Source: Membranipora membranacea | Taxonomy: Eukaryota; Bryozoa; Gymnolaemata; Cheilostomatida; Membraniporidae | DNA: 64,000 bases | Assembly (NCBI GenBank): GCA_914767715.1 | Contig: OU612066.1 | Coordinates: 33,268,283 to 33,332,282 of the forward strand | Direction of reading: 5' to 3' | Shown: positions 37,202 to 49,377 of the stretch, one piece after another | How the letters are laid out: each line of letters starts with the position of its first letter | How positions within the stretch are numbered: position 1 is the first letter of the stretch | Position numbers and translations under genes: made by a program | The notes under the pieces: generated by a model | Database searches by the model: none | The model's input: only the letters and a program-made list of their open reading frames with translations | Told to the model about the DNA's origin: nothing

Positions 37202-40200
37202 ATGCCGAAGAAGAGGAAGAGCTCATCTTCGCACACAGTTGATGTGGAGACTGACGCTACAGAGATGAGAGAGATACCTGAATCTGAGCTGGGAGACGCA
37301 ATGTCATACGATGACAGCGGTCACGCCTCAGACACACACAGTCATGAGTCGGACGATGACTCGGATGCAGGTTTGATATAATATTATTTGAGCTGCCATA
37401 TAATAATGTAACAATATGATGTGTGTATCCATATATATATACATAAATATCTTTGGTGATCAAAGTATGGTGACAAACTAAAATACCCGAACTTATTTTA
37501 ACTAATTTCATTGCCGTAAAACCTACACCAATAAGGACGGAGAGCTGAGTCTGAATCTGAAGCTTCCTTCAAAAAAATTTTTTGCAGCCCTTATAGTTTC
37601 GGAGAAAATCAGTTTGGATTGTCATCCAGCTTCATGGTGCATAACAAAAATCATTCAGAATTCCGTCGCCACTTATTATGACCCACCTATCTTTTAAGAT
37701 TTTTGTTTTAACACACTTTTTACTCATATACTCATAGACGATAGAAGTGATGCTAGTAGTATAACTATAAACGATCCAAAAGAGTTGATGAAGAAGCTGG
37801 CCAAAGAGAGGCTGAGAAAATGTGTACTGTTTATAAATCAGTTTGGAAAGCTGATACAGTTCCTAATTCAGACAGGGATCGTCGGCGGTACAGGCTTACT
37901 GGCCTATTACATGGAGTAAGTAATTAAATTAAAAAAATTAATCTCATCAATAAGTTAGATCGGTCTAATTCTGAGTTTGGAAAGAGCTTTATTGTTTGAA
38001 AGTATCATTCTAAATAGTTTAACCTTTTAGATCTTGTACAGGCGATAAGAAATTACCCCTAATATGTATGTTTTGTCAACTTTTTATCAAGATCTGGGCT
38101 GTATAATATTTCAAAAAGTCGCATGCAATAAAATGTAGTTGAAAGTTGTTCCTCATTATTTGACAGGTTCCAAGACATTTTTCCACGAAAACATACAGTA
38201 TTCAACTGTGACGATCAGTCGATAAACCAAACCTTTGATACAACAGTATTTGAACACTTTATATTTGGTGAGAATATTGATGAGCAGTGGATATTTCTAT
38301 TCTCACTGATGGCTCCCCCTGGATTTGTAAGTAATCCATTGACTTTCATCCTGAATCGTAATGATGGGGGTAATTTTTGCCAATCATATTTTGAGCCATT
38401 TGATGGTAGAGTTATCCCTCTTTTCATATGCTCTAAACTTTACAGGAGTAAAGTACTCATTGGACGACAATTTCGGCTTTTCGCACAAGTTTGAAATAGC
38501 TGAATTTAATTAAGGCTGCAGTGACATATACACCCTCTTCGCTATTTCTCCCAATTCGTTTATAGCTAAAAATACTCTAACCGTATAGTACTGAGCATTC
38601 TTTTTTTAATGTTAAGTTTCTTATAAATGTTAAAGTAAATTTTAACAACTTCGAAAACGAAGAGGGGTCAACAAACCGTCATGCAATAAGATAAAAAATT
38701 ATATTCTATCACTGTTTGTTGTATGATGGATATATTTTATAACACAGATAATAGTAGTGGAGTTTCTCTACATGCTTAGTACTGGATGTATCCTGTCTCA
38801 TCACTTTAAGACACCGCTAATACTCAGAAGGATATTCAGATATGTCGGTGAGATGTGTAATTATCAATACAGTTAATTTTTGGAAATAACACGTGGCAGT
38901 AGACACTTTAGAATCAGGTGAAATCGCTCTACTATGTTTTGACACTCAAAGTATGTGAGAAAGTTTGACATTTTTACTGATTGCAGTTTTGTACTACCCA
39001 ATTCTATGTGATAATCCTGTCTCTTTCTTGTATTCTTTTAGTCTGCATATATATAGCGTCAACTTATTATTGGGCGCTGCGCCACGAGTGGCATTTCAGA
39101 TTCTTCTGCGCACATAGAACCTCATCGCCTCACAATTTTGTTTAACTTCCTCTCTTAAATTACCTTAGATACACCAAACCAAACAAAATACCACACCAGA
39201 GATACCGGGTACCAGCTAGTCTCATATAGTGTTTCTCTTTCCTGTTTCAGGGAACTACTTTTTTGGAGTTATGTGTTGCTTGGCAATAAGTAAAACAGTA
39301 AAGCTGTTCTTAGCCACACCTCGGCCATATTTTATGAACGTCTGTCAACCTGAGGTCGAGTTCTGTTTTGAGGCGACGGAGGCGATATGTACAAACACTA
39401 ATGTTACAGCGCTCAACGATGCCAGGTGGGTGACTCTAGAGAGTCAGAGAGCTGTATCTCAACTTCATAAAACTCAACAAACTTGTACTATCGGGTTGAA
39501 ATAATCGGATGATAAAAATCAAAACCAAGCCACAGCCTCAGACAGGTCTCTCAACCTGCATATAATTGTTCTTGTTAATTTTGTAGAACATCCTTTCCGT
39601 CAATGTCGATGGGGGCGTTATCGTTCGCTTGTGTGTTCATGGGGGTAAGTATGGTTACACAAAGCTATAAAGAGCCCTGTAAGTTTTCAAAAAAGGAGCT
39701 TTAGCCATATTCATCCCACTCTTCAGCTTTAAATGAAAAAAATTGTCATTTTTTTCTACAAATAAGATAATGTGACTATATTTCCAAGCAGTGAAAACAC
39801 TGGGTTCAAATCTAACTGCAGTCTATTTGTTAAATGGTTTTGCTGGTACTCTAAGCTCCAAGCTACAAGTGCAACTTGGTTCAGCAAATGCCAGCCTTAC
39901 AATTCAGAGGTAACCAATATTTCACACTCAGTTTTCCAAAAAGGTTTTTTAAGAATCACTTGGAATTTCCCTTGGCAGGTTTACATACATCAGATGATAA
40001 GAAACAGTAAAGCGTTTGTTCTCCAGCCCTTGTTCGTCACTCTTTTCTTCATCATCTCACTACTGGGAGCCTGTATTGAGCTGGGGGTGAAGAGAAGTCA
40101 CTGGTATGATGTCCTCGCTGGATACGTACTCGGAACTTACTTAGCTACACATCAGGTAACTTTTTCTCTAGTCTCTAAATGTTGCCTTTATCGAACATTG

Positions 40201-43200
40201 TATGAAAAACCTACATTTACAGGCCACAGCAAATGATGCTCCAGAGACGGAAATTCAACTGTATAAAATTTTTTTTTATAACAAGATAGCAAAAACATCA
40301 CCAATAAAAGCTTTTTGAGTATGCAGACTAGTAGATATATAGCGAGACTTGTGGTTTCATATCTGGTGAATAAGGGAAATTTTAAACCCAATTGTGCAAA
40401 GCTGATGTCGACTGTAAAATATCTTACATATTTAAACAATTGAAACTGAAATTTTGCAGGTGGTAACACTAAACTTGTTTGTTGAGAACTTCCAGCCCCC
40501 GCTTCCTGTGAAAAGAGAAGAGACCTTCATGCAGACTGACCCTATGGTGAGTACCACTGATGTGTGCAAAACTTCTCCTACTGTTGGGAAATTAGTTAAA
40601 GTTATCTTGTTCTGAGACTGATGAGTTCTTTTCACATCATAATTTAGCCTCGCAGAAATTGATAAACTGTGTCGCGCGGTCTTGATATTCAAATTGCCTC
40701 TGTATACGCAGAATTAGATTATTTCAATTCACGCCATTCCAGCTAGTCAACCAACGCACATCTTTACATGAGGAATATCAGCATAAAACAATTGACTCAC
40801 AAACACCTTCCCATGAGCTACCAGGCATTATTATTGTACAATTGTCCTTCCTTGCCATGTTTTATAAACATAAGATACAGTAGAGCATAATATACCGTTA
40901 TTGTCAGCCCGAGCCAGAAAGTGATGATGAGTATCCCTATGATGACATCATGATGGGAAAGCTTCCAAAGAGGAAGAAGAGAGAAGAGGGGGGAGAGACT
41001 AACATACCATGCTTTCACAGAGCTACTTCATTTGATAACACATTCCAGTCTGATATGGCCAGGTAACTATCTATTTGTAGAGATGAAGGTGAATTTTATC
41101 AGTTCTCTTACATGTTAGGTGCATAGTCTGAGAAACTTTGGATGGAAACATAAACCAGGACTTGGTAATATTGCATATTAGTCAATTGTATTGATTCTTG
41201 ATGTCAAGTAATGTCAAAAAGTTTAAGGTTACCCGACTTAGATTCGGTCATACTTCTCATCAGTGTTTGATCTGCGAACAATGATAATTTATTGTATTTT
41301 GCTGTAATAAATAAATATGGGGTTATATTTGCTTGGTATTGTATCACTTTTTTAATATATATAACCCAAAATTCAATTGGGATTTGGTAGAATTTTGGAC
41401 ATTTTAATTATCGGATCACAGCGCCTTACACAAAACAACAAGGTTGAACAAGGAGTTATCACCTCTTTTTACAAGTGGAGACAGGCACAAATATAAACTT
41501 AATTCCATAAGATATGCTGCCAGCAGTGAGGATGGGATATATCAACCCCTCCTACCCCCACTGCTGCCAATGACTCGTCAACCTACTATCAAATCAGAAC
41601 AAGTTAGCTTTGCTTAGTGGTGGAGAGGCATTGCAAAGTCAGTATTGAGGCTTCTAAATATACTTCTCTTGCAATATCCGCTGTCACCCACCCAGATAAA
41701 AAAAAGTTTTTACTTTCAGATCGATGAAAATGTTCAAGAACATGAGTGCTGTTTGGACATCAGACCAGCTTCCCTCACTGGGAGCAGGTAGTGGTTATGA
41801 TCAAGGATTACCACAGGTTAATGAGGAGAACACAACTCGAGTAGAGATCCAACCTCCCTCACCGAAATCTATTTCATCAAAGACATCCGACACGGTAAAT
41901 ATTGAGCAACAACAGTTTAAAGTGTTTGTCTTGCACATCTATACGTTTGTTATTTCAAGCCTGCACTTTTCCCTACATTAGCACACTGTATGGTTTATGT
42001 CGCCTATGTCATATATATACTATCATCACGACCAATGCGCAACCAAGATCAGCAGTTTGTGGCATATGCTTAATCATAATTTATTATGATTGTATCATAG
42101 TGTTGCGCATTTCCTCTAGCACACTGGTCGCAATTCTGCGTCTAAGAATTGACCTGGCTGAGGTACCATTTATTTTGCTTTCAATATGAGTGAGAGAGTG
42201 AGTTGTTTTAGATTGAGGTTGTGGTAACTGATGATAAAGGGGACACCCTCTATAGAAGTTTCAAGGTGATATGTTATTGTGTGTAAACTTTCTGCTTCTC
42301 TCTACAGCTTGTCTGCTATGACTTCCACATCAGCATTTGAGTTATATAAGTCATGACCATAGACTTAATAACATTATCAAGTCTATGGTCATGTCTCATC
42401 AGTCAGTTTATGTGGCAAGATCAGACGCAAACAAGGTAACCAAGCAAACTCTCTATTCTTTAATTAATGACTCGTTCCTGAGAAATTTGTCCGGCAGTTT
42501 GACATTTTTTACTAAGCCGATGCCAAAACATAAGTTACACTGTTGGCCATTTGTTCAATAAACAGCCTCGATTGACTCCAGCAAAATTTTGAATATCAAT
42601 TTGTCTGCCAATCAGTGTTTTACTCAGGTCTGAGTGAGGAGAAACTACAGTTGAGAAGCATAAGCAGTAACTTCCAATATTTCTACCTTCTGTCACACAA
42701 TTTACATGCATCCACCAACCATTTTGTAGTATTGATCAAAATATTCATAAAAATTTTGCAGATATTGGCAGTTTTCTGCATTTTCCATTTATTGACTTTA
42801 GGATCAGGATCTCCCCATACACACTCAGCGTCAAAGTAAATTGTATTTACTATCAATTTTCAAATAATATTTTGTATTATTTGCTGACTATTGCTGACTA
42901 TGACAGTTTATAGTCAGGGATCCCAGGGTCAAAATTCATGTTAAAAGTCTAAAAGCCAGAATGTACGCTCTAAATAATGACAACTTTTATCACAAGTTCA
43001 AGATATGTACTGAAACATGAATTTTGACACTGGGATCCCCGACTACCATATGGTATACCTTCAAAATCCCACAGCTAAGTATTCCTGGAAAATTAACATG
43101 AGGCAGCAAATACAACATTCTGTTATATGGTATGTATGGTAGAGTCAGAAGAAAAGGGGAAGCCTGTCAGTACCCAGTAACTTGGAGCGACGCGGCTCCA

Positions 43201-43406
43201 GCACATCAACAGACTCCGGCAAATCAGGCTCTAGTAAGAAATCTCCTACCAACAAGAACAGACTGAGGGTGGACAGCGAGACAAAGTCATCACCTAGAAG
43301 GACATCTGTGGCATCAAACGGCAGCAGTGGACCGAAGTCTCCAACAAGCACTAAGGGAGGAAAGGATGACACCATACTGGAGGTGCATATGTCTCCAGCA
43401 CATTGA
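37202..43406 (+). CDS. Phospholipid phosphatase-related protein (PAP2 superfamily), catalytic residues lost
   Basis: Twelve coding exons: 37202-37370, 37738-37915, 38167-38326, 38748-38847, 39251-39425, 39587-39644, 39979-40155, 40460-40546, 40908-41062, 41720-41894, 42212-42265 and 43143-43406; 1,752 nt, 583 aa. The acidic N-terminus (starting MPKKRKSSS) precedes about six membrane segments, and a long Ser-rich, basic C-terminal tail follows (KSGSSKKSPTNKN). PAP2 motif C1 is intact (KLFLATPRP, 220-228). C2 reads PSMS (265-268) instead of PSGH. C3 reads RSHWYDVLAG, so the nucleophile histidine is Ser (S320) and the usual SR arginine is absent. This matches the inactive PLPPR group, which modulates lysophospholipid signalling and cell protrusions rather than hydrolysing lipid. 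Exon 11 (54 nt) rests only on splice sites and phase. AATAAA at 43664 is the likely polyadenylation signal. Confidence 0.88.
42352..42393. repeat. Perfect 15 bp hairpin in an intron
   Basis: CATGACCATAGACTT and its exact complement are separated by 12 bp, in the last intron of the PLPPR-like gene. Confidence 0.6.
42911..43044. repeat. MITE-like element with 32 bp inverted arms
   Basis: The arms 42911-42942 and 43013-43044 pair with about four mismatches; both include GGGATCC and AATTCATGTT or complements. It sits in the last intron of the PLPPR-like gene, just before the final exon. Confidence 0.7.
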
Positions 43407-44312
43407 TTGGCTAATGGTGTTATTCAGGAATTCGGAGTGGTATGTGTGGTCTGGTATGGTATTTGAGTGAAGATATCAAAATACATGTGTTGTTTCCATT
43501 TACATTAGTATTTTGTTTTTGATCAAGTTTTCAGTTTGACATATTTGAAATTAATGATAATTTCAAACAAAATATCCTTTTCGAATACTATGACATATCC
43601 ATGTTGTACTTGACCAACTTGAAGGCGTTGTTATTTCATTTTCGTTCATATATTGTATATAATAATAAAATAACCATAAATATTTTAAATTTATGAGTGG
43701 TCTTATCTTTCTATAAATAAAAATCCATCATTCAATCTCCCAAAAGCTGTACATTGTGGAAGCTACCATAAAGGGCCTACCAAAAATCATCACAAAAGCC
43801 AAATGAACAGAATATTCTACAAATGAGGTTGTAACATTATGAAACATAGGAGAGTCGTATGAACAGACAGCATTTGATTTAATCATTACAGACCATATTG
43901 AATTGGCAAGGCCACGCTCATTCTACCATCATACAAATTATAACAAAAGATGAGGTACTTTTACAACATGTTTTGTGATCTACTCTGACGAAGACAGGCA
44001 TCTGCATCAAAGAGCTAAAAATGTTTTCAACACAGAATCAGTTCCCCAGCATTCATATGACTACAACAGGTATGATATGTAGCATCAAGTGTTGCGAACT
44101 GATAGAGCAATCAATTTTGGCACCTCAATTGGAAATTCATTTGTGACTGTCATGAAGACACGTTATAATAATAAGTCTTTATATCAATATAAATTCCATA
44201 AGGATGGAATGTCCATTATCAGCGTTCACTTCCAAGAACTAATGCTGATGGACCTCAGATGTTTGAATATAATATTGCTTGCGGAAGTGTTTGTGAATGA
44301 AGAGAGAGCAAG
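43407..44312. other. Intergenic, two convergent 3' ends
   Basis: It contains the 3' UTR of the PLPPR-like gene (AATAAA at 43664-43669) and that of ATP6V0B on the other strand. The open frame 44089-44349 overlaps the last ATP6V0B exon in antisense and is not supported. Confidence 0.5.
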
Positions 44313-47300
44313 TCATACTTTGTCACCCATCTTGGCTTTCGACACCTAAAATAGAAAACAATAGGGTTATTATTGTATGTTTGAAATATAAGGAAGTAGT
44401 GAAAATTAAATGAAAATGCAAATTATAGACAGAATAAATCTACCATACTCCATGTTATGTTATGCCTAAGATCATCAAATAGCCTAAGATCATCACAAAA
44501 CTAAATTCTTGATGCATAGTTGTGATATCTGCACTAGAACAAAATGAAGACATAAATTATCAGAATTTGATAGTAAAATAAGCTGTCATACCTGTAAGAT
44601 GGCTACAATAAGACCGAAGAGTCCGATGGCACTAGCGAAGATCTCGACGATAAGGATTTTGACAAACAGTCCTTTCTTTTGAGTGTCACCAGCGTCAGCA
44701 AGGGCAGCACCAGATCCGACTATTCCCACACAAATACCACAGGCTAAGTTACCTAATCCAACCGTCAAACCAGCAGCAAACATGGCGTATCCTAGAAGCA
44801 TAACAGTTTCAATTTAGTGTCAGGACAATGAATAAATCATGAATTCAGTTTTCAGCGACCGTGGTAGTGGAGTAGAACATTGCACCGTTAGATAACAAAA
44901 CCCACCAGTAAATTGTTGAAGGAGTTTTTGTTGATCAAAAACTAAATTTTAACAAGCACATTGATTGCCCGAAATCTATCTAAATGTAATACTCGCCTGT
45001 TTTTAATGTGTAAACTGAAATTAATTGGTCTAAATGTTGAAGGTCTGAAAAAAATGTTTACACTACAAACATACGTTCCATCATGTGCTATGCCATTCCG
45101 GCATTTTATACTTTTTTGTCTGACCATAACAAATCAAGGCTTGAAAGTGTACAAAAAGCAGCATTGAGAGTTATCCTCCCAGAATTTAACTATGAGGAAC
45201 GCTGCTTAGCTTTTCAACTTACCAACCTCAATGATTTTATGTTTTCAATCTGTGCTAATCATTTCATTAATATTATTAGAAATGAGTCTCATCCTCTGTA
45301 CAATCGTATCATTTTTAATACCAATCAATGAGTATCCTCACGTAACGCCTATAAATTCAGGCCCAGACGCAGCCGTACCACTAAGCGCCAGTGCAGTTAT
45401 TTCAATTACTTCATGAATTTTTACAACAACAATTTTATGTACCACTGAGTTACACCAAGAGCTGTCATATACATACATTTCTTCATCATCCTTGCCATGA
45501 TATCGTATGTAAAAATACAAATCAATCAATCGATTCATTAGAAGAAATTGTCTTTGATTTTATAACCTACACAATGGGACAGTTGCTTCTGAAGTGTGAT
45601 AAGTATATTGTTTACAAAAAACCTACCTGCAAAGTAGTTCTTTCTCACAATATCAACATCATCAACTAAGGTGTATTCCTGTAATATAGGAATAACAGTT
45701 TGAGACATCTTCGCTACATAGTTTTACGGTACGCATCATTACTTCAATGTTAGTACAAGAGAAAACTTCACAAGAGTATTTTACTGGAACCTCAAACCGA
45801 CTGTTTAACATTCAGTTAATATGAAAAATACATCATGGTACTTCACCAAATCTCATTACTCTTTCTGATAAGGCTGTTCTATGCTTGGCTTACTACTCAC
45901 ATCAAGCGTGTTGCTCATTACGATAGCCATAATAATACCGTAGATGGCTACAGCTTCACAGAAAATAATGCTAATAAGATTCTTGGTTTTAATCCTTGGT
46001 GCTTTCACACCACCTCCTAATATACTGGCTCCAGTACATAGGATACCCCTGGAAATAAAATAGGACAATTAGTGACATCTGAAAGTGGTCTACGCTAAGA
46101 AAGAAGGTAAACCTTTTGGTCTAGCATGAACAAGTAATACACAGTTTACATGCTGGTAACAGTGTTTACCCAGATCAAGGTGCACACTACCAGGACATCA
46201 AGGAAGCCAATGAAACAGAAGGAGAAACATATTAAGTATTTAGGAGTAAAAGATCACTCATTGTTGGATCCTGCTTAACTGAAGTATCAAGCTTCAGAAG
46301 ATCTAATAACTAACAACATCAGGTTGGATTTTAGGATATTCTTTTGCAGTCTTGTGCATACTTACCAGGCAGCCCCAATAACAGACATGGCTATGGCGAG
46401 TCCGATACCAGTACAGGCGTAAAAATATGGAGAAATCTCAACCAACAGCCTAAAATCAGAATGACAATCTTATGACGCTCTAAATCACTGCGGAATAGTT
46501 AAACCATGAGTAGTAAGGTCAACTGCGCAGATATATGTGCTGTTCTGTTCATCTTTTATGAAGGAACGACTGAAGCTCGAAAAAATTTGGAACTGAATAC
46601 TCTGATCTTAATACTCACCATCCAATATCAAACTTTCCACCATATCCTGATAGCATATAATACAGACCTGCAAAATAAAACAAAAGCATATTTAGCCCTC
46701 ACAGTTTTCTTGGTAGGCCTAGGTGAAGTATACAGTTTATTTAAGTTTAATTGTAAATCATTGTTAGGCATAGATATAAAATCAGCGATGGTAATATAAA
46801 CCTGGCTGACATAATATAATAAAGATTCTCTAGATATATTCATGTGTATGGGGAGTGTGTAAGACACAGTCAAATAATCAAGTCGACTTAACTAGTATCC
46901 AACAAAGTTGGGGCAATAAAGCTATACTTCTAGATTAAACACACACTCTCAACTATTGCATAGTCCATACCATAGTATTTTTTATAATTGTTTAGGGTCT
47001 AGTTCATCATCATTGGTTGGAGTGTTCCTCATGGGTGGATGGACCTTCAGCCAGACACTTCCAAACTATTCTATATGAGCTTTTACTTTACTAACAGAAA
47101 ACATGCTACCCTGAGCACATAGAGTATGTAAATCCTACTCTTGACGTACTGGTATTACTTTAACTTCAGTCCTGTACAAATAATATACTATTAAACATTC
47201 ATAGATCACTCACCTTTCACTAACAACCTACTACTATCTTACCTCTAAATAAATATAGTTGGTTACTACTACTACTTACTGTTACATCTCTTCCCACTCC

Positions 47301-47388
47301 CTACTCTCAAATTTGATAACTTACCTATCAGTACAAATATGGTGATTGTGGTTGAATACAACGCTTGGACAACCTGATAAGAGCCCAT
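44313..47388 (-). CDS. ATP6V0B: V-type H+-ATPase 21 kDa proteolipid subunit c''
   Basis: Seven exons in gene order 47388-47325, 46667-46619, 46449-46366, 46048-45901, 45678-45627, 44791-44592 and 44345-44313; 630 nt, 209 aa, close to the family's usual length of about 205. The protein is a membrane-embedded proteolipid of the Vo rotor ring that carries protons in vacuoles, lysosomes and Golgi. Family landmarks are plain: [24 protein letters not shown] with the helix [17 protein letters not shown] (proton-carrying E97), then [28 protein letters not shown] and [16 protein letters not shown] (E182). It ends in [10 protein letters not shown]. Exons 1-3 are short and were placed by phase and by matches such as [20 protein letters not shown]. 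The intron 44792-45626 contains a retrotransposon remnant on the opposite strand. Expected to be an essential, broadly expressed gene. Confidence 0.96.
44925..45470 (+). pseudogene. Non-LTR retrotransposon remnant (C-terminal end of reverse transcriptase ORF)
   Basis: Broken frames on the plus strand read, in order, [12 protein letters not shown], then [14 protein letters not shown], then [18 protein letters not shown] with NYEERCLAF, then [14 protein letters not shown]. This is the order seen in the C-terminal part of LINE reverse transcriptase ORFs (HI...VQKRALRII...R). There are at least two frameshifts (near 45080 and 45330) and a stop, so it is dead. It lies antisense in an intron of ATP6V0B. 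The clade cannot be told from this fragment. Confidence 0.75.
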
Positions 47389-48790
47389 CTCTGTATGTGT
47401 TGAATAAATAGAAAACTCAGAGAGAAATCCTCCAATTCTTCTTCATACAGCAGCCAACTTCTACTTTCTCTCAGATCAATTTTGTTATATTGGTGATGTC
47501 ATGTGATCGGATATCACAGTTTATTTATCTGTTATACTATAATTGTTGGAGGTCTATTGATACCACCCAGATTAGAGAGCGAAAATCGAAGGCTAACCGG
47601 AAACAAGGGGGACAACTTGTTGAATCACTCAAATAGACAGAAATGAAAGTCCTGTGATGAAAAACCAAGTGATTTCCCCTGTCAATTGTCACATGATCAG
47701 ATATACCGCCAAAAATTAAAGAGTATCACTTTCTTGGTAAATCACATTCAATCATTGTGATCCTGCCCTGATAATTGGATCAATCCTTCCTAATTGCAAC
47801 CACTTGTAGTGTCACTGGCTTTCTTAATCACTTTTACATACTGGTCATTTAGGATTGTGTCTTTATATTAGCCCAGTATAACAAGCATAATATATGATAG
47901 CATATCATAATGATTATTCTACAATGATAATGATGATGATGTTGAGATTGTAAATTAATATAATATTGTTATGGAATTAGATAGAGAGAATTATAATAGG
48001 CTACCCTTTAATTTATCTAAAAAAACAAACTCAATAGCCACAACCTTCACCTACTCACTGTACCAATCCAATGACTTATCACCCACTGAATTAAGAAGAT
48101 ATACCAAAATCAAGAATTTAATATTTTCTTATGGCATTCTTTGCAGAACCTTTTCATATCAAGTTTGAGGTGGGTAACACTTGCACCCATGTTACTGCTT
48201 ACAGATGAGAGGTTACTCCTTGGTGTATCTCATACACATACGGCAGCTGTATAAGACAACAAACATATGTTGCAAAATGGAATGGGGGCTAAATTTGTTC
48301 CGAGTACCTGCCTGGACTTCAGCGGTATGTGATCACATGCCACAGGTTTGTACCCGCATTCCTAAGTTACTGGAAGTGTAATCAAGAAGTTGGAACTCCT
48401 TCGTTTAAGTTATGAAAAATATTTATATCATCTACATAACGCGTTCTCAAGAATGAAACTGTAGTAGATTGACCTTTTCATCCATATTATTGGCCACACT
48501 GAAAAACATGCATTACATATTATGATATCGGACGCTAGAAGTCGCTAAATATAAAGTAGCTAGAGTTATGAGAGGTTGGGAATTTGTAATGTCATAACAA
48601 ATTAATGATTTTATCTAGATGACAGGTCAGGCTATAAAGCTGGAAGGAGAGAACATTTGATTATTACTGATCAAAAGTATTTATATAAATGACTTGTATC
48701 GAAACAAGGAGGATATAAACCATGTTCCATTAATTGAACTGTATCTGACATACTATTTCAATGGATAGACATTTTACTTCATGGGCACAG

Positions 48791-48904
48791 CTAGTCAAGT
48801 GCTCAGACAGTGCGAGTTAGTGGTATTACGTGATCAAACACTTATCAATTTTTCATAATGTATGGCACAAACACGTACATGCAGCCGTCTGAGCACCTAG
48901 ACTA
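48791..48904. mobile_element. Small CTAG-ended inverted-repeat element
   Basis: CTAGTCAAGTGCTCAGAC on the left pairs with GTCTGAGCACCTAGACTA on the right with two mismatches. The flanks GGGCACAG and GGCCAAAG agree at 6 of 8 bases, a possible decayed target duplication. The ends match the palindrome at 49293-49377. Confidence 0.55.
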
Positions 48905-49292
48905 GGCCAAAGCATAAGTACAAAAATTTCATTGACACTGAAATAGGCTGTATCAATTATGAAAGGAACCTACCCTGAGTTTTCGTTGTAATTATGTTTT
49001 GCTGTTTGCTAATGGGGAAGTGGTCTAAATTTAAATGCTGTTAAACTTACGATTTTTTATTCCTAAAATATAAAATATTTATGGGTGTTATCTATGAGTT
49101 TACCTTTCTCCTGGAGGGTACATGGCAGGGTTAGCACCTATTTCCCCTATATTCCATTCCTGCTTCACCAGACACTATATACACCAATAAAACAATTCAT
49201 TGCATGCTGAATTGATTAATTGACCAGTGTCATAATCGTTGTTCAATGTACATACCCAGGAAGGAAACCTGCACTTACCCTCTACTGTCACT

Positions 49293-49377
49293 CTAGTCTA
49301 AGTGCTCAGACTCCAAGGCGCAGGGAGTTACCTGCGCAGGTAACTCCCTGCGCCTTTGAGTCTGAGCACTTAGACTA
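49293..49377. mobile_element. Near-perfect 84 bp palindrome with target duplication
   Basis: 49294-49377 is one uninterrupted palindrome with 42 bp arms and a single mismatched pair; the centre is TTACCTGCGCAGGTAA. It is flanked on both sides by CTGTCACT (49285-49292 and 49378-49385), with a ninth matching base possible. The end sequence CTAGTCTAAGTGCTCAGAC is shared with 48791-48904. The arms are far richer in G and C than the surroundings. Confidence 0.8.

Noticed and set aside
39772-39978. Open frame running into the PLPPR-like exon at 39979
   Set aside because: It is intron sequence that happens to stay open; the exon starts after the clear TTGGCAG acceptor.
42811-42834. Possible exon (SGSPHTHSAS) in the PLPPR-like tail
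   Set aside because: The flanking sites are plausible, but its length would break the phase between the neighbouring exons.
45231-45416. Open frame in the ATP6V0B intron as a separate gene
   Set aside because: It is one frame of the decayed LINE fragment.
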